This document shows positions 17,329-26,927 of a stretch of DNA of 64,000 nucleotides, one piece after another. The notes under the pieces were generated by a model. It made no database searches and was not told where the DNA came from. It worked only from the letters and a program-made list of their open reading frames with translations. The position numbers were made by a program, and so were the translations under genes. This stretch comes from Maribacter sp. MMG018 (lineage in GTDB: Bacteria > Bacteroidota > Bacteroidia > Flavobacteriales > Flavobacteriaceae): assembly GCF_018100785.1 (NCBI RefSeq), contig NZ_JAGJEC010000001.1:1054001-1118000 (forward strand), read 5' to 3'. How positions within the stretch are numbered: the first letter of the stretch is position 1; every line of letters begins with the position of its first letter.

Positions 17329-17358
17329 AACCCCGGGCAACATAACGTGTTCGGGGTT
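17329..17358. terminator. putative hairpin terminator between ssb and pigment operon end
   Basis: Arms AACCCCG (17329-17335) and CGGGGTT (17352-17358) pair with a 16-base loop and are followed by an AT-rich tail. It lies between the convergent ssb (ends 17317) and C45 gene (ends 17411). The stem is short, so it is only a moderate candidate. Confidence 0.5.
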
Positions 17359-17410
17359 ATTTTATACCCTAAAGGCAATGATTGTTTTTTAAGGGATTTT
17401 GAATAGGTTG

Positions 17411-19075
17411 TTACCTCTTTATTTTACGAATTAGTTTTTCAAGGTTTTTTTTGTCCGGTACGGTAGTAATTTCTTTTTCCAGTGCATTTTCAAAGTAATC
17501 CAAGGCCAACCGGTCGTATCCTTTTTTATAATTGTAAAGACCTGCTAAATAATAGGCCTCCCAGAAATTGGGGTTCAGTTCGATAAGTTGGTCCAAAACG
17601 GGTTTTTCGATTCTTTCTTCATCGGCTATGGCGTCTTGTACTTGGTTTCTCAATACCCGGTATTGTTCGTAGTTTTTATATTCTTTACTTTGTAAGAACG
17701 GGTCTTTGGCAATGTTGAGGTCGTTTTTTGCTACATCGTGCTTAGGGTCTTTTGCGGTATTAAAAATCTCGTTTAGGTCATATGCTACAAATTCCCCTAA
17801 TTGATATGGGTTGCTAGAAACCCATACCAATAGTTCTTCTGGTTTAAAAACGATGCCATGGTGTGCCAACAATTGATTCAGCGCTTTTTCGTTGCCATAA
17901 CCGATTTTCTTTTCGTCCAACCCTTCTTTATCCCTTAAAATATCTACTACCTTTTTGGGTGTTACCTTTTGCGTTTCGTCTAAAAGCTCTTCCATGCGTT
18001 CATACCTATATTGCGAATGACTTTCTAAAATATGTTTTTGGTTCTTTTTGTCATTTGAATAAGCGGCACTTTGAAAGTGGTTGGCACAGATCAGTTGATT
18101 GGAATTTTCTACTTCGTAAACCCCAAAGTTTTTTGGGGAAACCTCTATGATAGCCGCTTTCTTATCTTTTGCACTACCTACAAAAATGGATTCCGATACG
18201 AATACTTCGCGCTTTTTTGCAATTTCAATGGCCTCATCTATCGTTGAGGCATATTGTAGTATTTCTCTTGTCACCAAAGAAACGGGAGTTTTGGCGACTA
18301 GGGGAAATTGTGATTTACCGGCGTTTATGGTGACGGTAAGTCCTTGGTCGTTCATACCCGATACAACCCCGATCATTCCGCCCCAGGTAACCGACATAAA
18401 TGCATGGCCTTCATCTGGTTTTATAAAAGCGATAATTTTATTTTTTGAAAAATCGTCCCCTGCGTAAAAGTCGAAATTACGGCCTATCAATAATTTGCCA
18501 TCGTCGGTGTGGTCTCCCCACGCCGCAAAAGAAGAACAGCCGACCAAAGCCAAATCTTGCAGGGCATGGCCGATATCATGGGCACCATGAAAGTACATGA
18601 CCCTTTGGTAGGGTTTGGCGATATAGTCGTAATCGGGAGATGCATAGCGTGAAACACCATACAGTTCTACCTTATATTTTTCGTCAATGTTCAGATACAT
18701 TTTACGGTTAAACCATGCCAGAAATTTACGAAGTAGGTTCTGATATCCTTTGGAGGGGACCAGTTCGTCTATTTTTTTTATAAAAAAATCTTCCTGTTCG
18801 TTAAACAGTTCTTGTGTTAAGTGCCCTGTTTTTAGACCTAGTTCTAAGGGGTTTCCGGTTACATATAGCTCCCAGAGCCCTTGTTGGTTCTTTCGCAAGA
18901 AATTATCTTCTATAATAAAGGTAGTATCGTTGATCTGTACCCGCTCTGAAATTTCTGTTCGATATTGTGAAATATCGAGTTCTTCTTTTAATGATTTGGA
19001 TACGCCGCATGAAACCATGCAGCCCATGAGCAAGAAAAGAACAATAAAACGATGTAAGGTGTTTAGGTATCTCAC
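17411..19075 (-). CDS. C45-type Ntn hydrolase / acyltransferase lipoprotein with C-terminal TPR region
   Basis: A 554-residue protein. The N-terminus has a lipoprotein-like signal with cysteines at 19 and 23 (LLMGCMVSCG). The core carries the Ntn-hydrolase pattern of peptidase family C45: LALVGCSSFAAWGDHTDDG with Cys180 as the likely nucleophile, then LIGRNFDFY. The family includes acyl-CoA:6-aminopenicillanate acyltransferase, which self-cleaves before the Cys. The C-terminal region has a TPR-like stretch (FWEAYYLAGLYNYKKGYDRLALDYF). It is the last gene of the pigment operon and directly abuts the cupin gene. An outer-membrane acyl transfer or hydrolysis step is an inference. Confidence 0.78.
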   Translation of the reverse strand: MRYLNTLHRFIVLFLLMGCMVSCGVSKSLKEELDISQYRTEISERVQINDTTFIIEDNFLRKNQQGLWELYVTGNPLELGLKTGHLTQELFNEQEDFFIKKIDELVPSKGYQNLLRKFLAWFNRKMYLNIDEKYKVELYGVSRYASPDYDYIAKPYQRVMYFHGAHDIGHALQDLALVGCSSFAAWGDHTDDGKLLIGRNFDFYAGDDFSKNKIIAFIKPDEGHAFMSVTWGGMIGVVSGMNDQGLTVTINAGKSQFPLVAKTPVSLVTREILQYASTIDEAIEIAKKREVFVSESIFVGSAKDKKAAIIEVSPKNFGVYEVENSNQLICANHFQSAAYSNDKKNQKHILESHSQYRYERMEELLDETQKVTPKKVVDILRDKEGLDEKKIGYGNEKALNQLLAHHGIVFKPEELLVWVSSNPYQLGEFVAYDLNEIFNTAKDPKHDVAKNDLNIAKDPFLQSKEYKNYEQYRVLRNQVQDAIADEERIEKPVLDQLIELNPNFWEAYYLAGLYNYKKGYDRLALDYFENALEKEITTVPDKKNLEKLIRKIKR

Positions 19076-19950
19076 TAAAGAAGGTTTGCTAGGTTTTTAT
19101 GTGTTTTTTTTATGGCCAGTTCATCTTTATAATCCAACCACTTTTGTCCCCAATGTTTTCTTGTAAAATTATCGAAATGACGCATGATCATTACATTATA
19201 TAACATTTGCATGAATTTTTTCGGTTTTCTGGGCAAGGCCCTCAGCGTCATAGAGAAACCACCGTCCAGGTACTTTATATAATGCCAATAGCCACTGGGC
19301 ATAAAAAGCGCATCACCATGTTCCATATGTGCGGTAATACCCTCTGCATATTGCAGCGCTGGATAGGCCTCAAAATCAGGATTATCCATATCTATGGACT
19401 CTAAATTATGAATGGAATATGGAACCCTGTATAAGTATTTAGTTTGATCGGGAGAAAATAAGGTTACATGTTTATGGCCGTCAAAATGAAAATGCATACT
19501 GTCCGGCAAATCAATGTCGTAATGCATAAATACCTTAGATTCGCCACCGCCAAAGAATAGGGCCGGAAGTTTTTTGAAAAACTTGAGCCCTATATCGGGG
19601 TATTCAAAGTCTTGGGCTAGATCGGGCATCTTTTTTAGTATTTCATAAAAGAAGATCCTAAGGTCTGTAGGCTTTGTTTTTAATATTTCTATATACGCTG
19701 CCAGTTTCATTTCCTGTACCGGTTCGTATACACTTTGTTTGTCTTTTGCAGGTTCGTTGTTGTACAACGGAACCACTTGGTCGCCAGCTTTCTCTTGAAT
19801 GTAATCTAGGGTCCATTTTTTATAGGCGGGCCAGTTTTTGGTCATACCCTTGATCAATACCGGTTTTTGGGGTCGGTAATAGTTCTTTACAAAATCTTGC
19901 TTTGAAACGTTTTCTAGAACGGTGATCGGTGTAGTCTTAAAAGTTCCCAT
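19075..19950 (-). CDS. cupin-like (JmjC-type) iron/2-oxoglutarate oxygenase-like protein
   Basis: A 291-residue protein. It opens with KPVLIKGMTKNWPAYKKWT, typical of cupin_8/JmjC-like proteins. The iron facial triad is visible as His-x-Asp in VFMHYDIDLPDSMHF and a distal His in MPSGYWHYIKYL. An Asn/Lys pair for 2-oxoglutarate is not clear. In known members it hydroxylates proteins or small molecules. It overlaps its neighbours by single bases, so it is translated with the carotenoid-isomerase-like oxidoreductase and the C45 protein. An oxidative tailoring step in the pigment pathway is an inference. Confidence 0.8.
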   Translation of the reverse strand: MGTFKTTPITVLENVSKQDFVKNYYRPQKPVLIKGMTKNWPAYKKWTLDYIQEKAGDQVVPLYNNEPAKDKQSVYEPVQEMKLAAYIEILKTKPTDLRIFFYEILKKMPDLAQDFEYPDIGLKFFKKLPALFFGGGESKVFMHYDIDLPDSMHFHFDGHKHVTLFSPDQTKYLYRVPYSIHNLESIDMDNPDFEAYPALQYAEGITAHMEHGDALFMPSGYWHYIKYLDGGFSMTLRALPRKPKKFMQMLYNVMIMRHFDNFTRKHWGQKWLDYKDELAIKKTHKNLANLL

Positions 19951-21500
19951 TAGACTATGGTTTTTTTATTTTCTTTCTCTAAAAGTTTCTTTTTGATCTT
20001 ATTGACCAAGTAAGGGCCTCCCAAAATTTCTGAACAGGTAACCACTCCACTTATGGTAACACCTAAAATGCCGTGCATGTTTAGACTTTGACCTGTTAAG
20101 AATAGATTTTCGATTTTTGTTTTGGGCGATATAAAAGATTTTAAAGGATCGTTTACATCTTTTACATAACCGTACATAGAACCTTGATGGTTGCCAATAT
20201 AATCTCTGTAAGACAATGGCGTGGAGGCATGTACCGACTGTATGCACTCTCTGATATTAGGGAACTTTTTTTCTAATTCTTTTAAAAATATTTCTGTTTT
20301 CTGTTTTTTGAAAGATTGGTATCCAGCACCTCTATCGTTTTTTTGTGACACGGTGTTAAAGGTGTCCTCCCATTCCAAGATTTCTTCATATCTCATATAG
20401 GTGATCGCCGTAAGCTGCTCTCCCCATTCATCTTGGTTTTTTCTGGCTCCCATACAAACCATGTATGTTTCTGGCCAGGTTTCCTCGGTGTACTTATGGC
20501 CCTCCCAAACTTTTTTGTAATCTTTAAAATGGTAATAGTTCTTGTTTAGATATTTAAAGGTTTTGGGCTTTAGCACAATGTGGATACTAAATGCGGAAAT
20601 GATACTTTCCATTTCCTGTATTCGGTAGTTATACGATTTTCTAAAGTTTTCTTCACCTACCAGTTTTAGGGTGTATTTGGGTTCAATGTTAGATATAAAC
20701 AGATCTCCGTACACGATACGGCCATCTTTTGTAGTGGCGGATACCAACTTTTTGTTGTTACAGGTTATATCTACTACCTCACTATGTTTATAGGCCTCCC
20801 CACCATTTTCTTTTAGTTTTCTTACAAGAAGTTTTGTAATCTGGCTACCTCCATCCGCACACCTATAGGCACTTTCTATATAAGAATTAATGGATAGGGC
20901 ATGAACATATAGAGGGGTTTTGTCGGGGTCACCGGCATATAAGAGGTTGGATCCTGCCAAAACGGCCCTAAGTTTCTCATTTTTGGTAATACTGTCAATA
21001 TAGCCCTTGGCAGTTTGCTGAAATAATTCTGGATCGTTACCGTAAGGTTTGCCCTCCTCCAGTTTGTACAAGGGAAATTTATGACATATTTCCTGTAATT
21101 TGGCACTATACGCTTCTATGGCGTTGCGTTCTTCAGGAAATTTTTTGATCAATTGAGCTATAAAATTATCATATCCCTGAGCATGCGGATATACTTCGTC
21201 ATCATTGCCAAAAGAAATGATATCGTAACCGTCTTCATCCAATCTTTTAAATTGGAGACCGTCTAAAATATCCAGATAATCAAAGTACTTATAAAGGTTC
21301 TGGCCTTCCGAAAGTCCTCCGATATAATGCACCCCGGTATCAAAAATAGTACGCTCGCGTACAAAGGTCTGAAGATTGCCACCGTACTGGTTGTTCTTTT
21401 CCAAAACACAGACACTACGACCTTCACGTGCCAGAATGTTGGCCGCAACAAGACCTCCCATTCCGCTACCTATAATAACTACGTCGTAATGTTTTTTCAA
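19950..21500 (-). CDS. FAD-dependent oxidoreductase, phytoene desaturase/CrtISO/retinol saturase-like
   Basis: A 516-residue flavoprotein. The N-terminal dinucleotide motif is YDVVIIGSGMGGLVAANILAREG followed by VLEKNNQYGGN. The C-terminal block is LFLTGQSLNMHGILGVTISG, characteristic of carotenoid isomerases and retinol saturases. These enzymes isomerise or reduce conjugated polyenes. Here the natural substrate would be the conjugated aryl polyene of flexirubin type, which is an inference. Its start overlaps the MMPL-fusion stop by four bases, and its stop touches the cupin gene start, so coupling is tight. Confidence 0.85.
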   Translation of the reverse strand: MKKHYDVVIIGSGMGGLVAANILAREGRSVCVLEKNNQYGGNLQTFVRERTIFDTGVHYIGGLSEGQNLYKYFDYLDILDGLQFKRLDEDGYDIISFGNDDEVYPHAQGYDNFIAQLIKKFPEERNAIEAYSAKLQEICHKFPLYKLEEGKPYGNDPELFQQTAKGYIDSITKNEKLRAVLAGSNLLYAGDPDKTPLYVHALSINSYIESAYRCADGGSQITKLLVRKLKENGGEAYKHSEVVDITCNNKKLVSATTKDGRIVYGDLFISNIEPKYTLKLVGEENFRKSYNYRIQEMESIISAFSIHIVLKPKTFKYLNKNYYHFKDYKKVWEGHKYTEETWPETYMVCMGARKNQDEWGEQLTAITYMRYEEILEWEDTFNTVSQKNDRGAGYQSFKKQKTEIFLKELEKKFPNIRECIQSVHASTPLSYRDYIGNHQGSMYGYVKDVNDPLKSFISPKTKIENLFLTGQSLNMHGILGVTISGVVTCSEILGGPYLVNKIKKKLLEKENKKTIV

Positions 21501-24500
21501 TGTTGTGTTTTTTTGTTTAGTATAATAAAATTATCACTTTGATCACTAATGGAGAAATCTGTATGTGAAACTTCTTTCAAATCAATATTTTCTTTTGGTT
21601 CTAAAAGAATTATCGTTTGAATATCAGGGTTTTTGATTTTTGTTAGTTCGAACTCATTAAGGTGTACAATTAGCAAGTTTGTCGATTGCGACAAGGCCTC
21701 TTCCGCGGTACGGTATACGGTGATCTTGCTATGGTTCTTTGTCAGAAAATTTTGCTTTAAGGCTTCTCTGGATAGTGTGTCGGATAAATAAGTATGTATT
21801 CTTCTGTCCAGTGAGTCCAACGATAACAATAGGTCTAACTGCCCGTCATCTGCCGAAAGATGAACAATAGTTTCTTTGGGGGATATTGATCTAATGATCT
21901 TGTGGTATATTTCAGAATATAGTTTTAGGTCGGTCTTGACCCTTTTGTACATTGCGTCACCTTTATAACGGTAGTTTTCAAGTAAGGTTTTTTTCCAATA
22001 ATCGGAACCTTCTTTTTGCTCACGTAACCGTCTAAACTCTTTTCTAAAGTAAGCGCCTACCAATTTGCCTTTTTTGGTATAATCCTCCCCATATTCTTTA
22101 GAGGAAACCGGTATTCTTGGCAATAACTCTACGGTGATACTGCCATCCCTAATTACAAAACTGCCTTTTGGTAAAACTTCTGAGTTGCCATGAATTAATA
22201 CGGGCAGTAGATCCAAGTTTAATTTTTCGGCCAGGTAAAAGGCACCTTTATGGAATCTTTTGATCTTATTGGTCGTGGAACGTGTTCCTTCGGGAAAAGC
22301 AATAAAAGAAAAGCCCTGCTCCAGTTTGTTCTTTAAATATAGCTCTCCATTTTCTATCCCCCCCGAAACCGGATAAGCCCCTGCTAGCTTGGCTGCCCTT
22401 CCGAATATGGGTGAGTTGTAAACCCAATCGTTGACCAAAAAGATAATTTTTGGGTGTAACATACCAATACATAGAATATCTAGAAAAGAGGTATGGTTGG
22501 CAATGATCATTACCGGTTTTTCAAAGGTTTCGTTATGCGGGTTTACCACTTGTTTTTTTACAAAGGGGTTGGTGTACAATACCGATTTCATGAGAATGGA
22601 GACCGCTTTGTGAAATCGTATGTTTTCTTTTTGCGCTTGATCGGGGTTTATTTTGGTTACGATCCACGCGTATAGAGAGAAAACAATACCGCCAAGACCA
22701 AAATAAATGAAAGACAATACCGAATGGATGAAATATCTTAATGAAATGGGTCTTTTATCCTTATTTCCTATAAAAAGTCGAAATAACTGCGGTTGCAATG
22801 TAAAGGCCACAAAGGCGGCAGAAAATATTCCGATAAGAGAGACCCTTGAGATGGCATATAGTGCAGGATGTTTGGCAAAGACCATGACCCCAACACTGGC
22901 TATGGTCGTAATAATGGATAACAATATAGAGGTCTTATGTGTGGGCAGTGTTTTAACACCGGTCCTATGCTCGGTCAATAGGCCATTGGTAACGAAGATG
23001 CTATAATCCACGCCCAAGCCAAAAATGAAACTGCAGATAATAATGTTAAAAATATTGAACTCTATATTCAGCAACCCCATGATGCCAACGGTTAAAAACC
23101 ATGTTAGAAAAATGGGTATCGCCGTTACCAAAGTCAATGATAGACTTCTGTAAAACAGGGCAAGTATAACCAATACGGTGATCAACGATAACGTCAACAA
23201 GCGGTTAAAGTCATTTTTTAAAGTGCCCAAGAACGACTCGTTCACTTGTTTTCTATTTATAAGCAAGGTATTCCGCTCGTCTTTAAATCGATCTTTTAAA
23301 ATATCAAATTGGTCGTCGTTCAATTTTACCAACGTAGTGGCCGTAGTGCCAGAGCTATCTGTAACTATATAGTCGTCTATGCTCAACAACGGAACTTTCT
23401 CAAGATCGGAAAGGGGCATCGGGGTGAAATTACCATTGAGCCAGGTATAAAAATTTTGAAAGGTACTTTCTTTGAATCCTAGGTCTTTCGAGAAATTATT
23501 AAGGTTTTTTTCTAAGGAATCTATTTTTTTTGACGTCCAAAAATTGCTCCATGAATTGATTTTTTCTTTTTGGGTCTTAGAAGATTTTGCAAGACTGGAG
23601 ACCGAGGTAAAGTTGATAATCTCGTTTTTTTCTTTTAGTTGCCTTAGGTCTTCGTAAAAGGCATCGTTTTTTTGTAAAACCTTTTCCCGATCCTCTCCGT
23701 AAGTAGATAGATAAACGGATTTTGATTCTAGGTCGGTAAGTTTTTCGAGCTTTAGTTTTGCCTTTGTAAGTGCTTTGGACTCATAGTTTAGTTTACTGAT
23801 ATCTTGGTTAAAAGTTACTTTGTTGTAATAAAAGGCGCTTGTTACTATACCTATGACCAAAAGTCCTATGGCCCATTTGTTTTTATGAAACTGAAATGCG
23901 GCCAAGTGTTCCAGAAAATTGGTTTTCTTTTTTACACTTTCTTTATAGACATATACCTGTGGTACAAATAACAAGGCAAAAAGGGACGCTCCGGTCACAC
24001 TTACAGAGGCAAAAATACCTAGGTCTTGTAGCGCTTGTGAGTCTAGGAACAAAAGGCATAAAAAAGCGGAAGCCGTAGTAAGACTGCTCATTATAATAGA
24101 GGGCGCCACCTCGTTATAGAGCATTTTTATACTGTGTCCCTTTCTAATATGGGTAAGTATGTGTAGGGCATAATCTAAGGTAACACCCAATAATATAGCG
24201 CCGATACCCAATGAAATGGCAGAAATATATTCGCGTACCAACGATAGGAATGCCATTGCGACCAGCGCCCCAAAAACGGTGGGGGCAAACAGAATTAGTG
24301 GTAAAGTGAACTTTTTGTAAAAGACTATTAAAAGGATCAGCAAAAGTATCATGGCGATACTTACCGTAAACAAAATATCATTTTTTACCTGCTGTGCATT
24401 GGCCACGGCGACCATGGCGGCACCAAAAAATGACACTTCTATATTGTTTTGGTATTTGGTCTTGAATTTGTTTTCCAGAGTATACAATCCGTCCGATAAA

Positions 24501-25180
24501 GGTTTGTTCTCTACCGTGGCGCTAGATGGGTTTACAGGGGTTAAAAAGAGTAAAATATTTGTTTCTTCCTTGTTCAGTAAAAAGCCATTATGGAGTTTAA
24601 AATCTTCTGCTACCCCTAGTTTTTGAAGTTTTTTTAAAGCAATAAATGATAGGCCCAAAGGGTCTTTGAGGATGCTTTTTTTAGAAATAATACCGGACGG
24701 GGATATAAGCGTTCGGTAATTTTGTTCCATTTGACGTTGTATACTGTCCTTCGATAATTTAAGGTCTATGGCCTGATAATCTCTCTCCTCAAGAAACAGA
24801 GGAAGGTGCTCGTATACGAGATCTAACATATGAAAGACTTCGGTATCGTTTACCTTGCCCTGAACCTTTTTGACATAGGGTGAAAGGTCTTTTAAAACAC
24901 TGTCCGTAAACTCAGAGGCATACTGGGTGAGTTCATCTATAGAGGTATTGGGGCCTTTTTCAATATTAACGATGATCTTATCGGTAAATGAAATGGACTT
25001 AAGTACTTTTTGAATTCGAAGTGTTTCCTTATTGGAGGGAATTAAAGCGGTGATATCATCTTTAAAATTGACTTTTGAGGCTAAAAACAAAAGAACAAAT
25101 ACCATTAGCAAAAGTAACGATATGCTAAGGCCCTTGTGGTTTTTTATAGAATGATATGTCTTCAGAAAAAAATTACCCAT
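21497..25180 (-). CDS. MMPL/RND lipid exporter fused to a PlsC-type acyltransferase and a C-terminal MTase-like domain
   Basis: A 1227-residue fusion. Residues 1-830 form an RND/MMPL transporter with an N-terminal helix, two large soluble loops and two bundles of membrane helices (for example LLLILLIVFYKKF and IIICSFIFGLGVDYSI). Residues 875-1060 are a lysophosphatidate-acyltransferase-like domain with ANHTSFLD (His896, Asp901; canonical HX4D) and FPEGTRS near 964. Residues 1075-1227 look like a degenerate class I methyltransferase fold (IVHLSADDGQLDLLLSLD), where the usual glycine-rich loop is lost. The gene overlaps the GT2 gene by 8 bases and the oxidoreductase by 4. It probably acylates and moves the lipid pigment or its precursor. 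Confidence 0.85.
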   Translation of the reverse strand: MGNFFLKTYHSIKNHKGLSISLLLLMVFVLLFLASKVNFKDDITALIPSNKETLRIQKVLKSISFTDKIIVNIEKGPNTSIDELTQYASEFTDSVLKDLSPYVKKVQGKVNDTEVFHMLDLVYEHLPLFLEERDYQAIDLKLSKDSIQRQMEQNYRTLISPSGIISKKSILKDPLGLSFIALKKLQKLGVAEDFKLHNGFLLNKEETNILLFLTPVNPSSATVENKPLSDGLYTLENKFKTKYQNNIEVSFFGAAMVAVANAQQVKNDILFTVSIAMILLLILLIVFYKKFTLPLILFAPTVFGALVAMAFLSLVREYISAISLGIGAILLGVTLDYALHILTHIRKGHSIKMLYNEVAPSIIMSSLTTASAFLCLLFLDSQALQDLGIFASVSVTGASLFALLFVPQVYVYKESVKKKTNFLEHLAAFQFHKNKWAIGLLVIGIVTSAFYYNKVTFNQDISKLNYESKALTKAKLKLEKLTDLESKSVYLSTYGEDREKVLQKNDAFYEDLRQLKEKNEIINFTSVSSLAKSSKTQKEKINSWSNFWTSKKIDSLEKNLNNFSKDLGFKESTFQNFYTWLNGNFTPMPLSDLEKVPLLSIDDYIVTDSSGTTATTLVKLNDDQFDILKDRFKDERNTLLINRKQVNESFLGTLKNDFNRLLTLSLITVLVILALFYRSLSLTLVTAIPIFLTWFLTVGIMGLLNIEFNIFNIIICSFIFGLGVDYSIFVTNGLLTEHRTGVKTLPTHKTSILLSIITTIASVGVMVFAKHPALYAISRVSLIGIFSAAFVAFTLQPQLFRLFIGNKDKRPISLRYFIHSVLSFIYFGLGGIVFSLYAWIVTKINPDQAQKENIRFHKAVSILMKSVLYTNPFVKKQVVNPHNETFEKPVMIIANHTSFLDILCIGMLHPKIIFLVNDWVYNSPIFGRAAKLAGAYPVSGGIENGELYLKNKLEQGFSFIAFPEGTRSTTNKIKRFHKGAFYLAEKLNLDLLPVLIHGNSEVLPKGSFVIRDGSITVELLPRIPVSSKEYGEDYTKKGKLVGAYFRKEFRRLREQKEGSDYWKKTLLENYRYKGDAMYKRVKTDLKLYSEIYHKIIRSISPKETIVHLSADDGQLDLLLSLDSLDRRIHTYLSDTLSREALKQNFLTKNHSKITVYRTAEEALSQSTNLLIVHLNEFELTKIKNPDIQTIILLEPKENIDLKEVSHTDFSISDQSDNFIILNKKTQH

Positions 25181-26342
25181 TATTAACGGCTATTTTCCGC
25201 TTTCCCCAATATGTAAGGGTAAGATAGCCAATTCCCCCTAAAATTAAAGCGCTGCCCGTTGCGAATAATAAGCTACCGATAATATATGCTTTTAGGTGTG
25301 TTAAGAAATCAAAATTTTGATGAATGGCATCTAATGAAAAGGTAAATGATTCTCCTAAGATCCAGCTACCGATCTTTAAGCTTGCCAGCACCACAAAAGG
25401 AATAAACGGTGGTAGGCTTACATTGGAAAAAGCAAAGGCAATGGGCTTGTTCAATTTAAACAGAACGGCCAAAAACAAGACCAGTACGGTGTGAAGCCCC
25501 CAAAATGGACTTAGCCCTACAAAAACACCCAAAGCAATGGAAAATGCCTTTTTAGACGGTGGGTCGTTACTTCCCATTACATCCTCTAAAAGAAATTTTT
25601 TAACTCCTTTTTTTTTAAGTTTTCTGAAAAAATTACGTGGTTTAATATAGAAAACGGTTACTAGCACGAACCACGTGTTCAAGATACTTATACGCGTAAA
25701 ATCGGGTACGGTTCTAAAATGTGATACACGATCTTTATCGTCATATAATATTTTTACCGGAACGTTTTTTACCAATGTTCCGTGCCAAGATGCCTTTACG
25801 ATCACTTCTATTTCAAACTCGAACTTAGGGGTGTAAAGTTTTAACTTCTGTATCTCCTTTAAAGGGTACAAACGATAGCCACATTGTGTGTCGGTAAGCC
25901 AAGTTCCCGTTTCGAACCAGAACCAAAAATTGGAGAACTTGTTGCCGAAGCTACTTTTTCCGGGTACGTCAGATTGCGACATGTTACGGGCGCCGATGTA
26001 AAGTACGTTCTTGGTTTGCTCGGTTTCTAGGGTATCTAAAAAAATCGCAATATCCTCTGCAAAATGTTGTCCGTCAGAATCTATGGTAATAGCAAATTCG
26101 TACCCCCTGTCCAGCGCTGTTTTAAAACCAACTTTCAAGGCTTTTCCCTTACCTTCATTTTTTTTAAAGTGAACCTTTTCTATCTGTGGAAAGGTTTCCA
26201 GGATTTCGGGGGTGCTGTCGGTGGCTCCATCGTTTACAACAATAATATTGCTGGTGTATTCCAAAACACTGTTCAAGACCTTTGCCAAGGTTTTCTCATT
26301 GTTATAAGTAGGTATTATAACACAGCAACGATGTTGTTGCAT
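25173..26342 (-). CDS. GT2 glycosyltransferase fused to a DUF2062 membrane domain
   Basis: About 389 residues. Residues 1-230 are a GT-A fold family 2 glycosyltransferase (CCVIIPTYNNEKTL, VVNDGATDSTPEI, and the metal motif TIDSDGQHFAEDI). The C-terminal part has DUF2062 membrane helices (GVFVGLSPFWGLHTVLVLF). I chose the ATG at 26342; a GTG at 26372 would add ten residues. It resembles dolichol-phosphate-mannose-synthase-like enzymes that face the membrane. Whether it glycosylates the pigment or uses the fold otherwise is unknown. Its stop overlaps the start of the MMPL fusion by eight bases. Confidence 0.82.
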   Translation of the reverse strand: MQQHRCCVIIPTYNNEKTLAKVLNSVLEYTSNIIVVNDGATDSTPEILETFPQIEKVHFKKNEGKGKALKVGFKTALDRGYEFAITIDSDGQHFAEDIAIFLDTLETEQTKNVLYIGARNMSQSDVPGKSSFGNKFSNFWFWFETGTWLTDTQCGYRLYPLKEIQKLKLYTPKFEFEIEVIVKASWHGTLVKNVPVKILYDDKDRVSHFRTVPDFTRISILNTWFVLVTVFYIKPRNFFRKLKKKGVKKFLLEDVMGSNDPPSKKAFSIALGVFVGLSPFWGLHTVLVLFLAVLFKLNKPIAFAFSNVSLPPFIPFVVLASLKIGSWILGESFTFSLDAIHQNFDFLTHLKAYIIGSLLFATGSALILGGIGYLTLTYWGKRKIAVNNG

Positions 26343-26441
26343 TCTCTCTTGTATGGCAGTGGGGGCGGGCACGTTTATATGATGGATGTTGTTTTTTAGT
26401 TAGTGGATAATGGTTTGGGCAAAGATACGCATTAGAGAAAG

Positions 26442-26927
26442 CTAAAAAGAGGCCTTTTCTTCTTCTGTAAAAAGTTTTGATGTATGAATATAATCTCGGA
26501 TCAATGTTTTTATCGAATTGTTATCCAATTTATCATGATTTTTAAGAATAAAATTTTTGTCCTCTTCGATCTTGGTATTGTACTTAAGGATCTTTGGAGC
26601 GTTTTCTTGAACACTTAGCCTAATAAAATGGAGTTCTATACTGTCGGGGTTCAATGCCAAGGCAGACTCTATGATATCTGCCCCTTTTTTAAAGAAATTT
26701 TTCTTTTCCTTGATACTCTTTGCATGTTTGGCCTTTAAGGTCAGAGTAGCGCCTTTGTAACCGTAAAGGATAATATTGTCGGCTTCGGAGACATTTGACA
26801 GATCTTTGTATAGTTCGTCTGTAACATTGGGATCTTCTATGGCCATAGGGTACATTTTGCGCACCTCTTTTAGGTTCATTGAAAAAAGAAGTAAAAAAAC
26901 CAAAGGACCAAAAAGTAATGATTTCAT
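26442..26927 (-). CDS. hypothetical exported protein in the pigment operon
   Basis: A 161-residue protein with an N-terminal hydrophobic signal (MKSLLFGPLVFLLLFSMNL). The rest is helical and charged, with a TPR-like helix pair near residues 85-110 (ADIIESALALNPDSIELHF). I do not recognise the family. It directly touches the upstream dehydratase gene and has about 100 bases to the next gene. Its position among lipoprotein, LolA-like and exporter genes suggests an envelope role in the same system. Confidence 0.65.
   Translation of the reverse strand: MKSLLFGPLVFLLLFSMNLKEVRKMYPMAIEDPNVTDELYKDLSNVSEADNIILYGYKGATLTLKAKHAKSIKEKKNFFKKGADIIESALALNPDSIELHFIRLSVQENAPKILKYNTKIEEDKNFILKNHDKLDNNSIKTLIRDYIHTSKLFTEEEKASF

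Noticed and set aside
21497-25180. Assembly or frameshift artefact joining a transporter and an acyltransferase
   Set aside because: The frame is continuous over 1227 codons with intact motifs on both sides and no stop-like scar at the junction.
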